From Metarhizium brunneum (taxonomy: Eukaryota > Ascomycota > Sordariomycetes > Hypocreales > Clavicipitaceae): a DNA stretch of 64,000 bases. Made by a program: the position numbers and the translations under genes. The notes under the pieces were generated by a model that was given only the letters and a program-made list of their open reading frames with translations, did not search any database and had not been told where the DNA came from. Where the stretch lies: positions 1,984,001 to 2,048,000 of the forward strand of contig NC_089425.1 of assembly GCF_013426205.1 (NCBI RefSeq), in the 5' to 3' direction. Position 1 is the first letter of the stretch. Each line of letters starts with the position of its first letter. Of the stretch, positions 33,675 through 44,097 are shown one piece after another.

Positions 33675-35471
33675 TAGTCCAGTTTGTAAAAGGTAAAGGG
33701 GTGCCTGAAAATGGCCGCAAACGAAAAGACATATAGGGGAGCTACTGAATGATCTGACAATAATACATGGAATACCATGTGGCACTTTTAAATTAAGCAT
33801 TACGAGTGCGCGTGATGACGTAGTCTCGACATCCGACTCCCCATTATTCGATTGATAAGGGATCATCTGATATGAGGCTTGGCGCCGACAGGAGCGTTAT
33901 GCAGTCGTCGTGGTCTTGGAAGGAGCTTCTACCAACGTCCACACAACTCAGACACAGCGCATATGCTGCTCACCAGCTGCTATATTATCTTCTTGGACTC
34001 AATTTGCATAAGCGCCTTTGGAAGGCGATGGTAAGCGCGCTTGCGCCAGCTTTGGATTCACATGCTATCAGCTGCGCCAAGAGCCGTTTCTGGCCTTGTT
34101 CAAATTACCCTCCACGACAAAGGAGAGGGGCCGAGTTTTCCCGTAGTGTACGGAGTTTAATGTACATAACGTGCAATACTTGATACGTGACTACCTGGTA
34201 GGTAAATACCAACCTGGGTCAGTCAAGAAGATCGGGCCATTGAACATGCATACCACTGGGGCGTCGTCTCTCAACGGCAACCCAGCACATGAACATGGTA
34301 ACTTACTACAACCGCCAGCCGTCCAGATGTCGTCTTTTGTCCGAAAGATTGCCAGGGGCCTCCTTTCTTAGGCTAGTAAAACAATGGGCAGCCGCTGCAT
34401 ATGCACGGAGTGTCAGTCTCCTGGTGGTTGAAATACCAAATTGCCCCGTATGGCAACTCCCTGGTGAGAAAAATCGCAGGTCAGGCTTCTCGGGCCAGGG
34501 ATTCGGTGTGCCGCGGCGCCATTCTGCTTCGTTCTCTGGTTCTGGGCACGGAGGAAATACGCCCGGAATCGTGAACCGCATACATACATATATATGTATA
34601 TGAAAAGACCCAGCAGGTAGGCAGCGTTGCCCAAAACTTGGCGCGTCAAGGGGCAAGTTGACACGGATGATGTCAATTGATGGACAAGGCGAATGAATGC
34701 ATGTATATTCTCTAGTAGTACTAGTATAACCTTAGGTACCTGCCTTAAGTACCTAGGTACTTAGTGGACACGCTAGGGTACTAGGCGCTCCATGCCTGTA
34801 GAATCAGCCGTTCGGTCCCAAGTCTTGACACATGGCAACGCTTGACCATCATTCGAACTTGGGACTCGTACTTGGAACATCTAGCATGGGATGCGATTGG
34901 TACCATCAAACTGCATCATCGCATCCGTGTGAAGTGTCTTGCTGTCTGCGGGCTTATATATAGCTTCAAGGGCCTGTCGTTGTGCCAGTGACGAGCATAT
35001 CGATTGGCGACTCTTTCAGGGTCCAGCACTGGCCGAATGCATGCATGTGTCGGACCAGACTCGACGCACTTTGAGGCTGGCTGCAGGTGGGTCATTATGT
35101 ACGTCCACACGGATTTTTTTTAGTATTTAGTAAGTACTCAACCGCGGTAAAGGAGTCGACTTTCTACCAAGCACTATCAGGTGCAAACCCACCGAACCTG
35201 AGTGAGTGGGCGCTTGGATACTTTGTCGGTACTCCGTGCTCCGTACTTGAATCCCCAGTGCCTCTACGTACCTGCTTGCTTCGGCACGCATGGAGCAAAA
35301 CTCTTACCGCCCTCGGAGCTCCCACGCCAACTCGGCTTTCGCACTTCATCTTCGAACAGAGCGAGCTTTCGACGCACGCCTCCCTCCTCCCTCCTTCGTT
35401 ACCCATTGACAGCTCTGCTCAACCTCTTTCTCTTCTTTTACACCTGTCTGCCTCAACCTGCCTTCGTCACA
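33675..35471. other. Intergenic region upstream of aspartate aminotransferase
   Basis: No gene seen in 1.8 kb. It contains a TTAGGTACC...AAGTACCTAGGTACTTAG inverted repeat at 34731-34765 and near-matches to TACGGAGTA at 34148 and around 35229-35245. A C/T-rich leader precedes the ATG at 35472. Short frames at 33872-34183 and 35087-35611 have no family support. Confidence 0.55.
34731..34765. repeat. AGGTACC / AAGTACCTAGGTACTTAG palindrome
   Basis: AAGTACCTAGGTACTT is a perfect 16-bp palindrome; an AGGTACCTGCCTTA unit precedes it. Same family as the other intergenic repeats. Confidence 0.85.
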
Positions 35472-37211
35472 ATGATGCTCTCGACCCTTCGAGTTGTTTC
35501 CAGGCAAGCTGCCCGCCGGCCTGCTTCTGCCTTTACCAACTTTGCCGCCATCCGCGCCGCATCCACCTGGTCAGCTGTTCCTCAAGGTCCTCCAGTAAGT
35601 TTTCCAGATAGCTATGGCCGCGCAATTCTTCCGTCTCAATTCAACGCTCTGTTGTTGTACTAATGCCACATCTCCATAGGATGTAAGTTGAAACCAATTG
35701 CGCGCGGTAGGACTTGTAGTGTCGCTGACAAGCCGTTCCCTTGTTCTTTTTTGCAGGCAATTCTCGGTATGTCACTGTCCCGCCCTTTGGCTTTAGTCGT
35801 GTAGTGAATGATGACGGCTGTTCTAACTGTCGTGTGTTTTATTCCAACTCAGGAATCACCGAAGCTTTCAAGGCCGACAAGTCCGACAAGAAGATCAACC
35901 TGGGTATGTTTGGACCCAGCCCCCAGAACCACATGACGATGGAATGATTTCCATTCGACATCTCCTCTCCTTCTTCGCGCAAACGAAATGACTTACGCTT
36001 GCCGTTGTTTAGGTGTTGGCGCATATCGAGATGATCAGGGAAAACCCTTTGTCTTGCCCTCTGTTCGCGAAGCGGAGCAGAAGGTCATCGACGACAAGTT
36101 GAACAAGGAATACGCCGGCATCACTGGCGTTGCCGAATTCCCTGCCCTGGCTGCCAAGCTGGCCTATGGTGCCGACTCATCTGTTCTGGATCGCGTCGCC
36201 ATTACTCAGTCCATATCTGGCACTGGTGCCCTGCGCATTGGCGCCGCTTTCCTCCAGCGATTCTTTCCTGGAGACAAGAAGATCTACATCCCTACCCCTT
36301 CCTGGGCCAACCACAAGGCCGTCTTCAGTGACTCTGGCCTCGAAGTTCAGCAGTACCGCTACTACAACAAGGATACGATCGGTCTCGACTTTGAAGGCAT
36401 GGTTGGCGATATCAAGGCAGCTCCCAAGGGCAGCATCTTCCTCTTCCACGCTTGCGCCCACAACCCTACAGGTGTCGATCCTACTCCTGAACAATGGAAA
36501 CAAATTTCCGACGTTGTGAAGGAGCAAGGTCACTTCGCCTTCTTTGATATGGCCTACCAGGGCTTCGCCAGCGGTGACACTGACAAGGACGCTTTTGCTG
36601 TCCGCCACTTCGTTGAACAGGGCCATCAGATTGCTTTGTGCCAATCCTTCGCCAAGAACATGGTGCGTGACTCCTCTTATGACGTTCGGTCTCTGGCCCT
36701 CTATAGGCCTCTGCATTACCATGGCTAGTGGGCTAATTCCATATTCTCTTGCGTACCTCAGGGTCTCTACGGCGAGCGTGTCGGAGCCTTCTCCCTCGTC
36801 TGTGCCGACGCCGCCGAGAAGAAGCGTGTCGACTCTCAGCTGAAAATTCTTATTCGCCCCTTGTACTCCAATCCTCCCATTCACGGTGCCCGCATCGCTA
36901 CCGAAATCCTGAGCAGCCCCAAGTTGTACAAGCAGTGGCTCGGCGAGGTCAAGGGCATGGCTGACCGCATTATCACCATGCGTGCTCTTTTAAAGGAGAA
37001 CTTGGAGAAGTTGGGCTCCAAGCATGACTGGTCTCACATCACCAGCCAAATCGGCATGTTCGCATACACAGGCATGACCGCTGAGGAGATGGATAAGCTT
37101 GCCAAGGAGTTCTCTGTTTACGCCACCAAGGACGGTCGTATTTCCGTCGCTGGTATCACCTCTGACAACGTTGGCCGACTCGCCGAAGCCATTTACAACG
37201 TCAAGGGCTAA
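35472..37211 (+). CDS. Aspartate aminotransferase, mitochondrial
   Basis: A 428-aa PLP enzyme that exchanges amino groups between aspartate/2-oxoglutarate and oxaloacetate/glutamate, part of the malate-aspartate shuttle. Six exons: 35472-35594, 35680-35682 (3 nt), 35757-35766 (10 nt), 35853-35903, 36013-36662 and 36762-37211. A basic presequence ([14 protein letters not shown]) precedes the conserved [15 protein letters not shown] start of the mature enzyme. Other motifs: [14 protein letters not shown], the substrate loop [19 protein letters not shown], and the Schiff-base lysine in [15 protein letters not shown] (Lys277, two residues before the last intron). The Asp of PPD is supplied only by the 3-nt exon. 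A second in-frame ATG follows at 35475. Identification is certain; the microexon needs RNA evidence. Confidence 0.97.
35680..35682 (+). other. Predicted 3-nt microexon (GAT, Asp)
   Basis: The upstream intron (35595-35679) has donor GTAAGT, branch site CTAAT and acceptor CCATAG. The downstream intron (35683-35756) has donor GTAAGT and a T-rich tract before GCAG. GAT between them restores the Asp of the PPD motif found in mitochondrial aspartate aminotransferases. Skipping it keeps the frame but loses that residue. Confidence 0.7.
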
Positions 37212-37558
37212 ACTAGCTGACCTACCCAAGCCTTTTCCATGTATTCCCCCAGCCTTATATAAACTTCACCATTGGGCAGTAGTTTGCGCCGGATTGTATC
37301 TTGGGTGTTCAAAATGATGATGAGCGACGATGAGTCTGTGTTGGCATGTAAGTCCACTCATGGGACTAGGGCAAGATCGTTGTATCAGGTGTTTTCTCTC
37401 CTTGATATCCGATACACCATCTTGTATCAGTCGTGAACGTGGCTGTCAAATGTATTTGTAGTCTAGGTATAGATGAGACGGCAAGCTAAATGGAATGATC
37501 ACTTTGTTCTTCTTGATTCGCACTGGCCCTCAACAGGGAAAGAAGAATCTACATTCGG
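37212..37558. other. Convergent 3' intergenic region
   Basis: This 347-bp gap lies between the stop codons of the aspartate aminotransferase and the augmin-like gene. It must hold both 3' ends. No repeat or gene seen. Confidence 0.6.
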
Positions 37559-38755
37559 TCACGTACGACCCATTTCATCTTGCTTATTGTCGAGTCTGTC
37601 AAGATCTTTCTTAACATCCTCCATTTGCCTCTCCATCTCATGGTATACTCGTGCCATCTCCTTCATTGTCTTTTCCTTGGAGCCGTCTTTGTCCACGCCG
37701 ACGCCGTACTCTCCCAGTTCTGCCTGCAAGCCTCGAACTCGCTCGGCCGCACGAACTTGGGCGTCCTTTAAGTGAGATAAGTAGTGTCTCAGCGCTGTGA
37801 CGGCTTCAGGTGAGTACATTTCTTTGCTAAGACTGGTCGATGTTGCTTTGGCATCCAGCTCCGTGCTCTGTGCTTCCAGGGATACGTCGAGAGCCCGCAG
37901 CTCGAGACTTCTGGCGGCGAGCCCGTGTTTCGACTCCAACGCCTGAATAAGTAATGTGAGAGACTGAGTGTACGAGCTGATGAGCTCTGTCAATGAGGCC
38001 AGTGCCTGTAGCCTATTGGATATAAGACTTTGCTGTGCCTCAGAAAGTTTGCCACGGAGTGCCGCATGGTCTGCTGGAAGAGAAGGAATATGGCGATGAA
38101 GGTATGACGGGTTCTTGGACGGATGTGTAATCCTTACCAGACTGAGTGCCGAGGCGTGAAGATTGGCGGAAATAATAGCACCAAGTTCCGGTAGCAGGGA
38201 CTCAAATTCCGAGAATGGCGGGTTGGAAAGTATCAAAGCCACATCGTGACTATCGACAGGGAGGTCGCTGTCGACAAGAGATGGCAGGATGAGGAGAAGT
38301 TCCGCGAGCAAACCAGACGGTTCTGTCAGGGTCAGCTCGTCGGATCTGGTGTCTGCGGGTTTGTCTGCTGATGTCTTGACATCTGGAGGTGAAGCAGTTG
38401 CGATGGCTCTCTGCAGTAGGTATTGCTTAGCGCAACGGCGGCGCATGCTATTCAACTCCTGTTATATACCGACAGCACATGGCCAATTAGTCCAAGTTCA
38501 ACTCTGCTACTCCCCCTTCCCACGGCTGACATGTGTGTAGCTTGGCAGCTAAAGCAGGTCCAGAACATTCTGAAAATGGGCCATGGAGGTGATGTCCGAT
38601 AAGCTTACCTGAGTTACGGCTTTGCGCTCTTTGACATCAGGATCACATTTGGTAGACCCGTCCGGATTCAGAATATCATTTTTCAGAACCGAATATAGCT
38701 TTGCAAATTCAGGGTTATCTCGCAAGACTTGGTCATCCACTGAGGGAATCATCAT
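37559..38755 (-). CDS. Putative augmin complex subunit, HAUS4/AUG4-like
   Basis: A 348-aa protein in two exons (38755-38609, 38458-37559); the 150-bp intron has a GTAAGC donor and AACAG acceptor. The ATG at 38755 is the first in frame and is followed by a second Met. The start DQVLRDNPEFAKLYSVLKND resembles the LLQNPYFSKL motif at the beginning of HAUS4, and the end has EKTMKEMARVYHEMERQMED, which resembles its closing coil (EFSKVYR). In between lie Ser/Leu-rich helices and a long heptad region from about residue 185 (LISNRLQALASLTELISS). Augmin recruits gamma-tubulin to spindle microtubules and is present in aspergilli. The match is by pattern only; another coiled-coil microtubule protein is possible. 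Confidence 0.55.
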
Positions 38756-39442
38756 GAGGCTCAGGGTGCATACATCAGCCCAAACTGCCAGGTTGAACTG
38801 AGGGTACACGGCAGTCTTTATCTTTTCTTGCTTTTCTATGTTGCCCTTTTGTTGGTTCGCTGACGATGGACTGATGGCAGGCAGTGGATGGTGATGTGCT
38901 AAAGCAGACTGCCAAAACAACAACTGATGCGGGGGGGGAATATGACAAATGGGGTCTGGTTTTCTACATAATCCCTCATATCAATAAGGACATTTTAAAG
39001 GGTTGAACAGTGTAAAGGGGCCAATCTCGGGGTCTGATCTTCCAGCAGGTAAAGTATGATCATGAACAAGCCATGACAGACTCGGGCGATGCGCACTGGT
39101 GTCAAAAGCGGGGCAGCTAATGGAGTGTACAACATAAAGTACCATGCGCCAAATATCCACGCAGTCACCTGATACCCAGACCCAAGAAGGCACGGAATAA
39201 TCCTTGCCCCGGTCTACTATTTGCGCCGTATTCATGGCATTTTACTGGTCAAAGAAACTTCCACGACGACTCGTGGAACTCCCGGCCACTGGTATTGGCA
39301 ACCACCATTGGTAAAAATCGACACTGGATTTTCCCACGACATTCCCTCAATGCCTTAGTTATAGATCATTGAGCCTCTAAATTGCGGTCTCTCTTTCCAG
39401 CTGCGACACTGCCGGACCTCGGGTCCTCCTCTGCGCCGCACC
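38756..39442. other. Divergent promoter of the augmin-like and bL28m genes
   Basis: This 687-bp region lies between two divergently transcribed genes and must serve both promoters. A run of G (near 38932) is the only low-complexity sequence. No TATA box or repeat of the intergenic families stands out. Confidence 0.55.
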
Positions 39443-40321
39443 ATGCCTACATCTACCTTCAACCCGGTTCGGCGACTCACGGCTCTCCTATCTTCGAAAT
39501 GCCAGTCAGCAATGTCCTCATCTAGTTCCCAAACTTCTTCTCATGCCTATCGCATAACCAGCTTCTCGATTCCTCGACGAATAGCTGGCTACAACGGCCA
39601 TGCATTCTCGCCAAAACAATTCTCAACGACAGCGTCTCAACAGACAAAGACAATTAAACCTCATCGTCTACCCTCAGATTTGATCCCTCCTTATCCGTAT
39701 GGGGAGCGCCGTATATATAAGCAATCTAACCGCGGCCTTTACGGCAGCGCTCGAATTCGCTTCGGCAACAACGTAGCGGAGAAGCACAACAACAAGTCGC
39801 GCCGATTTTGGCGACCAAACGTTCACGTCAAGACTTTCTTTTCCCCTTCCTTAGGCGCTCGTGTTAAGACCCGGCTGACACTGCGCGTGCTGAAGACCAT
39901 TCGGAGGGAAGGGGGGATCGAGAACTACCTCCTCAAGAGCAAGCCTGCTCGTATCAGGGAGCTTGGGCCAGGGGGGTGGAATCTACGCTGGATTCTAATG
40001 CAGACCCAGGCCGTTCAACAACGCTTTAACGAACAGAGGATTGAACTGGGACTGGAACCGAAAGAAATTGAGAACCGAGACGATGTAATCCATTTTGCAT
40101 TGGATTATGCCACTCCTGGTCCATTAAGCATGCGAAGCCGGGCTACTCTAAACGAGATGCAAGCCACCATAGCAGATACCTTCGTTCTGGGAGATGACAG
40201 CTTGGCTAACTTCGAGGGCGCGGAAGAACTATCTGATGAAGAGGAGCGAAAATTACTCAGCGAACTTGAAAATTTCGATGGGGCGTCTACGCCGACCAGG
40301 AGGCAAACGGCTGGAGCATAA
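39443..40321 (+). CDS. Mitochondrial large-subunit ribosomal protein bL28m
   Basis: A 292-aa single-exon protein. An N-terminal Ser/Arg-rich presequence of about 65 residues ends near KQFSTTASQQ. Then come PPYPYGERRIYKQSNRGLYG, ARIRFGNNVAEKHNNKSRRF and RPNVHVKTFFSPSLGARVKT, the conserved bL28 fold of the 54S mitoribosome (Mrpl24 in yeast). The long acidic C-terminal extension (EELSDEEERKLLSELENF) is typical of fungal members. It ends 157 bp from the stop of the convergent tryptophan synthase gene. Confidence 0.87.
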   Translation: MPTSTFNPVRRLTALLSSKCQSAMSSSSSQTSSHAYRITSFSIPRRIAGYNGHAFSPKQFSTTASQQTKTIKPHRLPSDLIPPYPYGERRIYKQSNRGLYGSARIRFGNNVAEKHNNKSRRFWRPNVHVKTFFSPSLGARVKTRLTLRVLKTIRREGGIENYLLKSKPARIRELGPGGWNLRWILMQTQAVQQRFNEQRIELGLEPKEIENRDDVIHFALDYATPGPLSMRSRATLNEMQATIADTFVLGDDSLANFEGAEELSDEEERKLLSELENFDGASTPTRRQTAGA

Positions 40322-40478
40322 TGTCATGTAACTTTATCCTTTGTACTTTTATTCTATGTCATCATGTACAAAAAAAAGATCATTCCTACTATGAGAACAT
40401 ATTCCATGACCGAATACTCCTTACTTGACATTATTGTTACTTCACACAAGAAGTTTGATGTTGGGTATAAGTAGTTTC

Positions 40479-43048
40479 TTAAAATCGCAAATCCCAGCCA
40501 ATCTGCGGACCAAGTCTAGGAAGTTCCTCAGCCACACTTTGCACATCCTTATCGCCACGACCGCTCAGACAAATAACGAGATCTTCATCCTTCTTCATAG
40601 TTTTGGCTAGTTCGATGGCACCGTAAATTCCATGAGCTGACTCAAGTGCTGGGATAATACCTTCCAGTTGGCTCATCAGCCGGAAGGCATGGAAGGCTTG
40701 TGCATCTGTAGCAGCAATAAACTTGGCCCTCTCGTTATCTTTCCAAGAACTGAGTTCAGGGCCGACTCCTGGATAGTCAAGGCCAGCCGATACGGAATGG
40801 GTCTCAGAAATCTGACCGTTATTATCCTGAAGGACATATGTACGCACTCCATGAAGGACGCCCTTGGATCCTCCGGTCAAGGTGGCGCTGTGTCTTTCTG
40901 TGTCGACACCGTCACCACCAGCTTCAACCCCGAGCAGTTTGACAGTGGGATCGTTGGAAAAAGGATAAAACATGCCGACAGCATTGCTGCCACCCCCCAC
41001 ACAGGCGACCACTGCGTCAGGTAGCTTTTGGCGCTTCTCCATCATTTGCTTCTTAGTTTCGTTACCGATCACGGATTGAAAGGTTCTGACGATGGTCGGG
41101 AATGGATGAGGCCCAATTGCAGAGCCTATGATGTAGTGAGTGGTATCAAGTTCGATAACCCATGCTCGGAGGGCTTCGTTCACCGCATCCCGAAGAGTCT
41201 TGCTGCCAGCTTCTACAGCGACAACCTTTGCTCCCAGCAATCGCATACGAAAGACATTGAGAGCTTGGCGACGGACATCCTCCTAATTAACTTATAAGTC
41301 AAAGATTCGACAGATGGAGTCACCAATACAGAATACTTACCGCTCCCATGTATACCGTGCACTCCATGCCAAATTTGGCACAAATCGTTGCTGTTGCAAC
41401 ACCATGTTGGCCAGCCCCTGTCTCTGCAATAATCTTGGTCTTGCCTAAACGCTTCGCCAGTAGCAATTGACCCAAAGCGTTGTTGATCTTGTGGCTGCCA
41501 GTATGGTTTAGGTCCTCCCTTTTAAGCCAGATGTTGGCACCGCCAGCGTGCTCAGTTAGTCTTTCGGCCAAATGGAGCCGTGATGGTCGCCCCATGTAGT
41601 CGTAGTAGGATCTGTACTCTGCCCAGAATTCAGGATCATCCTTTATTTTATTGAATCCCTCTTCCAGCTGGGACAGGCAATCCATCAAACTCTCGGGAAC
41701 ATATTGACCGCCGAATTCGCCAAATCTGTCGGGAATCTTGCCATGAAGGGCTGCAAGTTGCGACACCAGATCGCTGTCTTGCTCGGCTGTAAGTCGATCT
41801 TGGTCAGTCACAACAGCGTTAACTGTCACATTATCTCCACTTGGACCCCTGGCACCACTAATTGCCTCGACGACTCCAACCTCTCGTGTTGCATCATCTT
41901 GTGGCAGAGCACCTCTTCCGCACAGGTACGCGCAGTATTCTTCTACGTCACTTGGACCTTGGCCAGGGGCAGCTCTCTGCAACGTGGTAACAATCTGACT
42001 TCCAACAACAACTCCGTCGGCAATGTTGGCAACACTAAGAAAATGGTCACGCGTGCTAACACCGAAGCCAACAGCGGCAGGCTTGTTCCCACTGTACTTT
42101 TTCACACGTTCAAGGAGAGCAGGTAAGTTGGCATTCAGTGACCCTGAGGCTCCGGTAACGCCCTGCCGTGATACAACATAAATGAAAGAGTCAGCCAGCT
42201 GACACAGAATCTTCATCCTTGCATCAGATGTTGCGGGAGCGATAAGCGGGACGTACGAGAGGCTGCCAAGCACGATTCCAAATTAGCCATCATGGGACTG
42301 CTTAAGAAAAAGAAGGTACATAAGATTGTTGGTTAAGGAGGAATTCGCGACATTTGCGAGATGTGACTTACCTCCCCTTAGTGCAAAGCTTTCTGAAGGA
42401 GACGGCCTCTTCCGGTGGTAGGTCGACAACAATGAAGCCATTGACGCCAGTTGCTTGGCAATCCCGTAACAAGCGTTCTTCACCATACCGCAACAAGGGG
42501 TTGTAGTATCCCATAAGAAGCACTGGCGCCCGCAAGCCTCGTCCACGTGCAGTTTTTATCATGGAAAGTGTTGTCTCAATAGAGACCCCGTGCTCAAGGG
42601 CAACCTAGCCAGGTTAGCCATGCGTGCCTATAGTAGCATCGATGCCGGAGGCTACCGTACTGTATTGGCAGTCTGAATGGTCGGTCCATCTGCAATTGGA
42701 TCTGTAAAAGGAACACCGAGCTCAATAATATCTAAGGACGAGGTAGACGCAACGAATGTCAGGCTTCAATGGGATACGCAGCACGGAGCAAGGCTGGTTG
42801 GTGAACGTACCGGAGCCGCCTTTCTCCATGGACAACAGAATATCCGGGGTGTCTTGAGGCTGGGGAAAGCCTGCTGTGACATATGTCACAAGTGCAGCCT
42901 GTTGTATGAGCATCGTGTCAGTAATAGATACGCCGCCAATGTCATGCCCCGCGATGAAGCAAGCAAGCCTTGGCGAGGGGTGGGAAAGAACGGAGCTGAC
43001 CTTGTTTTGCGCTTTGCAGCGCTGGAAGGTTTGCTTGATAGCATCCAT
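40479..43048 (-). CDS. Tryptophan synthase, fused alpha-beta (TRP5/TRP-3 type)
   Basis: A 721-aa bifunctional enzyme for the last two steps of tryptophan synthesis: indole-3-glycerol phosphate cleavage, then condensation of indole with serine. Six exons: 43048-43001, 42898-42811, 42731-42661, 42604-42372, 42262-41341 and 41282-40479; all phases agree. The alpha half has Glu49 and Asp60 in [23 protein letters not shown] and [14 protein letters not shown] linker near residue 300 leads to the beta half, starting at [17 protein letters not shown], with the PLP lysine in [13 protein letters not shown] (about Lys405), GAGQHGVA and the phosphate loop [12 protein letters not shown]. Alpha-then-beta order is the normal fungal arrangement. 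The upstream flank is rich in short palindromic repeats. Cross-pathway control would be expected, but only a weak TTGACTCGA element is seen at 43209. Confidence 0.98.
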
Positions 43049-43322
43049 GACGGATCCAAATATACAATCAAGGCACTATAATAAATTCTTCGAGGATAAG
43101 GGACTGACTGTGCCACGGCTTAAAGATAGGATATTGAGAGCTGGTGGGCGTTTGCCTCTTTTATGTTCAAGTGGGGAGGAAAAAATGACGAGTCTGGATT
43201 GTATGTACTTGACTCGAGTTGCCAGAGGAATGGGGCACATGCAGGCGCGCAGCCCCGCGGAATCACAGCCTACCCGCCACAGTAGTAGACTAGGAGTAGT
43301 ACGTACGTATGTAGTACGTCAA

Positions 43323-43380
43323 TGTACTCCGTACTCCGTACATACCTAGGTAGGTAGGTACCTAGGTAGGTACGTACATA
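43323..43380. repeat. TACTCCGTA tandem plus CCTAGGTAGGTAC palindrome block
   Basis: Two overlapping TACTCCGTA units are followed directly by CATACCTAGGTAGGTAGG and TACCTAGGTAGGTACGTAC. Both motif families of the window occur in one 58-bp element. Confidence 0.9.
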
Positions 43381-43470
43381 TAACTACCAGACCATCTGTG
43401 CTCTAAGTAACAGAGGTAGGTCAATTGGCACAGGCGGCGCCTCGTAAGTACTTTACGGAGTACATCGTAA

Positions 43471-43504
43471 GTACCTACTTAGTACCTACTTAGTACCTAC
43501 TAAG
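43471..43504. repeat. GTACCTACTTA 11-bp tandem repeat
   Basis: Three tandem units of (A)GTACCTACTTA, the last ending in CTAAG. A TACGGAGTA motif lies just before it at 43454. Confidence 0.85.
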
Positions 43505-44097
43505 AGGTCAACTTAGTAATTAAATGCCTGTCCCGTCCTGTGTTGCTCTACTTTTTTTTCGTACTCTGTATAAGTACATAAGTAAGTAATGGCAGTTCCA
43601 AGATCCCCTGCTGCAACGAATACCCTCCGCCTATCTCTGCAAGGCTACGTAAGTACTTAGTGTCTTCTCCGTCACTTCGAAAATGCGAGATCCCGCATTT
43701 GCATCTGAGCTGCAGCTCGGGGGTCCCACAATGCCGGACTTGCCTAAAGGGGAAAGATGATCGTCAATGTGAAGCTCGGATGCACGGAGGACTAGCACTA
43801 GTATTCATGGTACAGGGTGTGAGGTGCAATTGGTAGATACTCCGTACTGTGTAGCTATTTACCTCCGCATTTATGGCGTTGACTCTCGTCTCATACTCTG
43901 CACCATGTTCTGCAACCCAACACAAAGTGTATCCTTGGACCCAACTTTTCTCTGTTGGCACAAATTGGTCATGCGGCGCCAACGGACAGAGAAATGGCAG
44001 TAAAAGGTTTCAATCTAAATCTAAATTATATGTTCCATTTCTCTATTTTATAGTACATTAATAGACTCTGCAATGCTATTCGCGGGAAGTACACTGT

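Larger units (their letters stand above)
43049..44097. other. Repeat-rich intergenic region upstream of tryptophan synthase
   Basis: About 1 kb between the start of the tryptophan synthase gene and the end of PRM1, both on the minus strand. It has the densest set of intergenic motifs in the window: TACTCCGTA at 43325 and 43332, TACGGAGTA at 43454, TACTCCGTA at 43838, TAGGTACCTAGG blocks at 43341-43380 and an 11-bp tandem repeat at 43471-43504. No gene is seen. Confidence 0.65.

Noticed and set aside
38756..38923. N-terminal extension of the augmin-like protein
   Set aside because: The frame is open but begins at TTG; the first in-frame ATG is 38755, next to the conserved-looking start.
43205..43215. 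TTGACTCGA upstream of tryptophan synthase as a cross-pathway control (CPC1/GCN4) site
   Set aside because: Only a half-site match to TGACTCA; a single degenerate copy is expected by chance in 1 kb.
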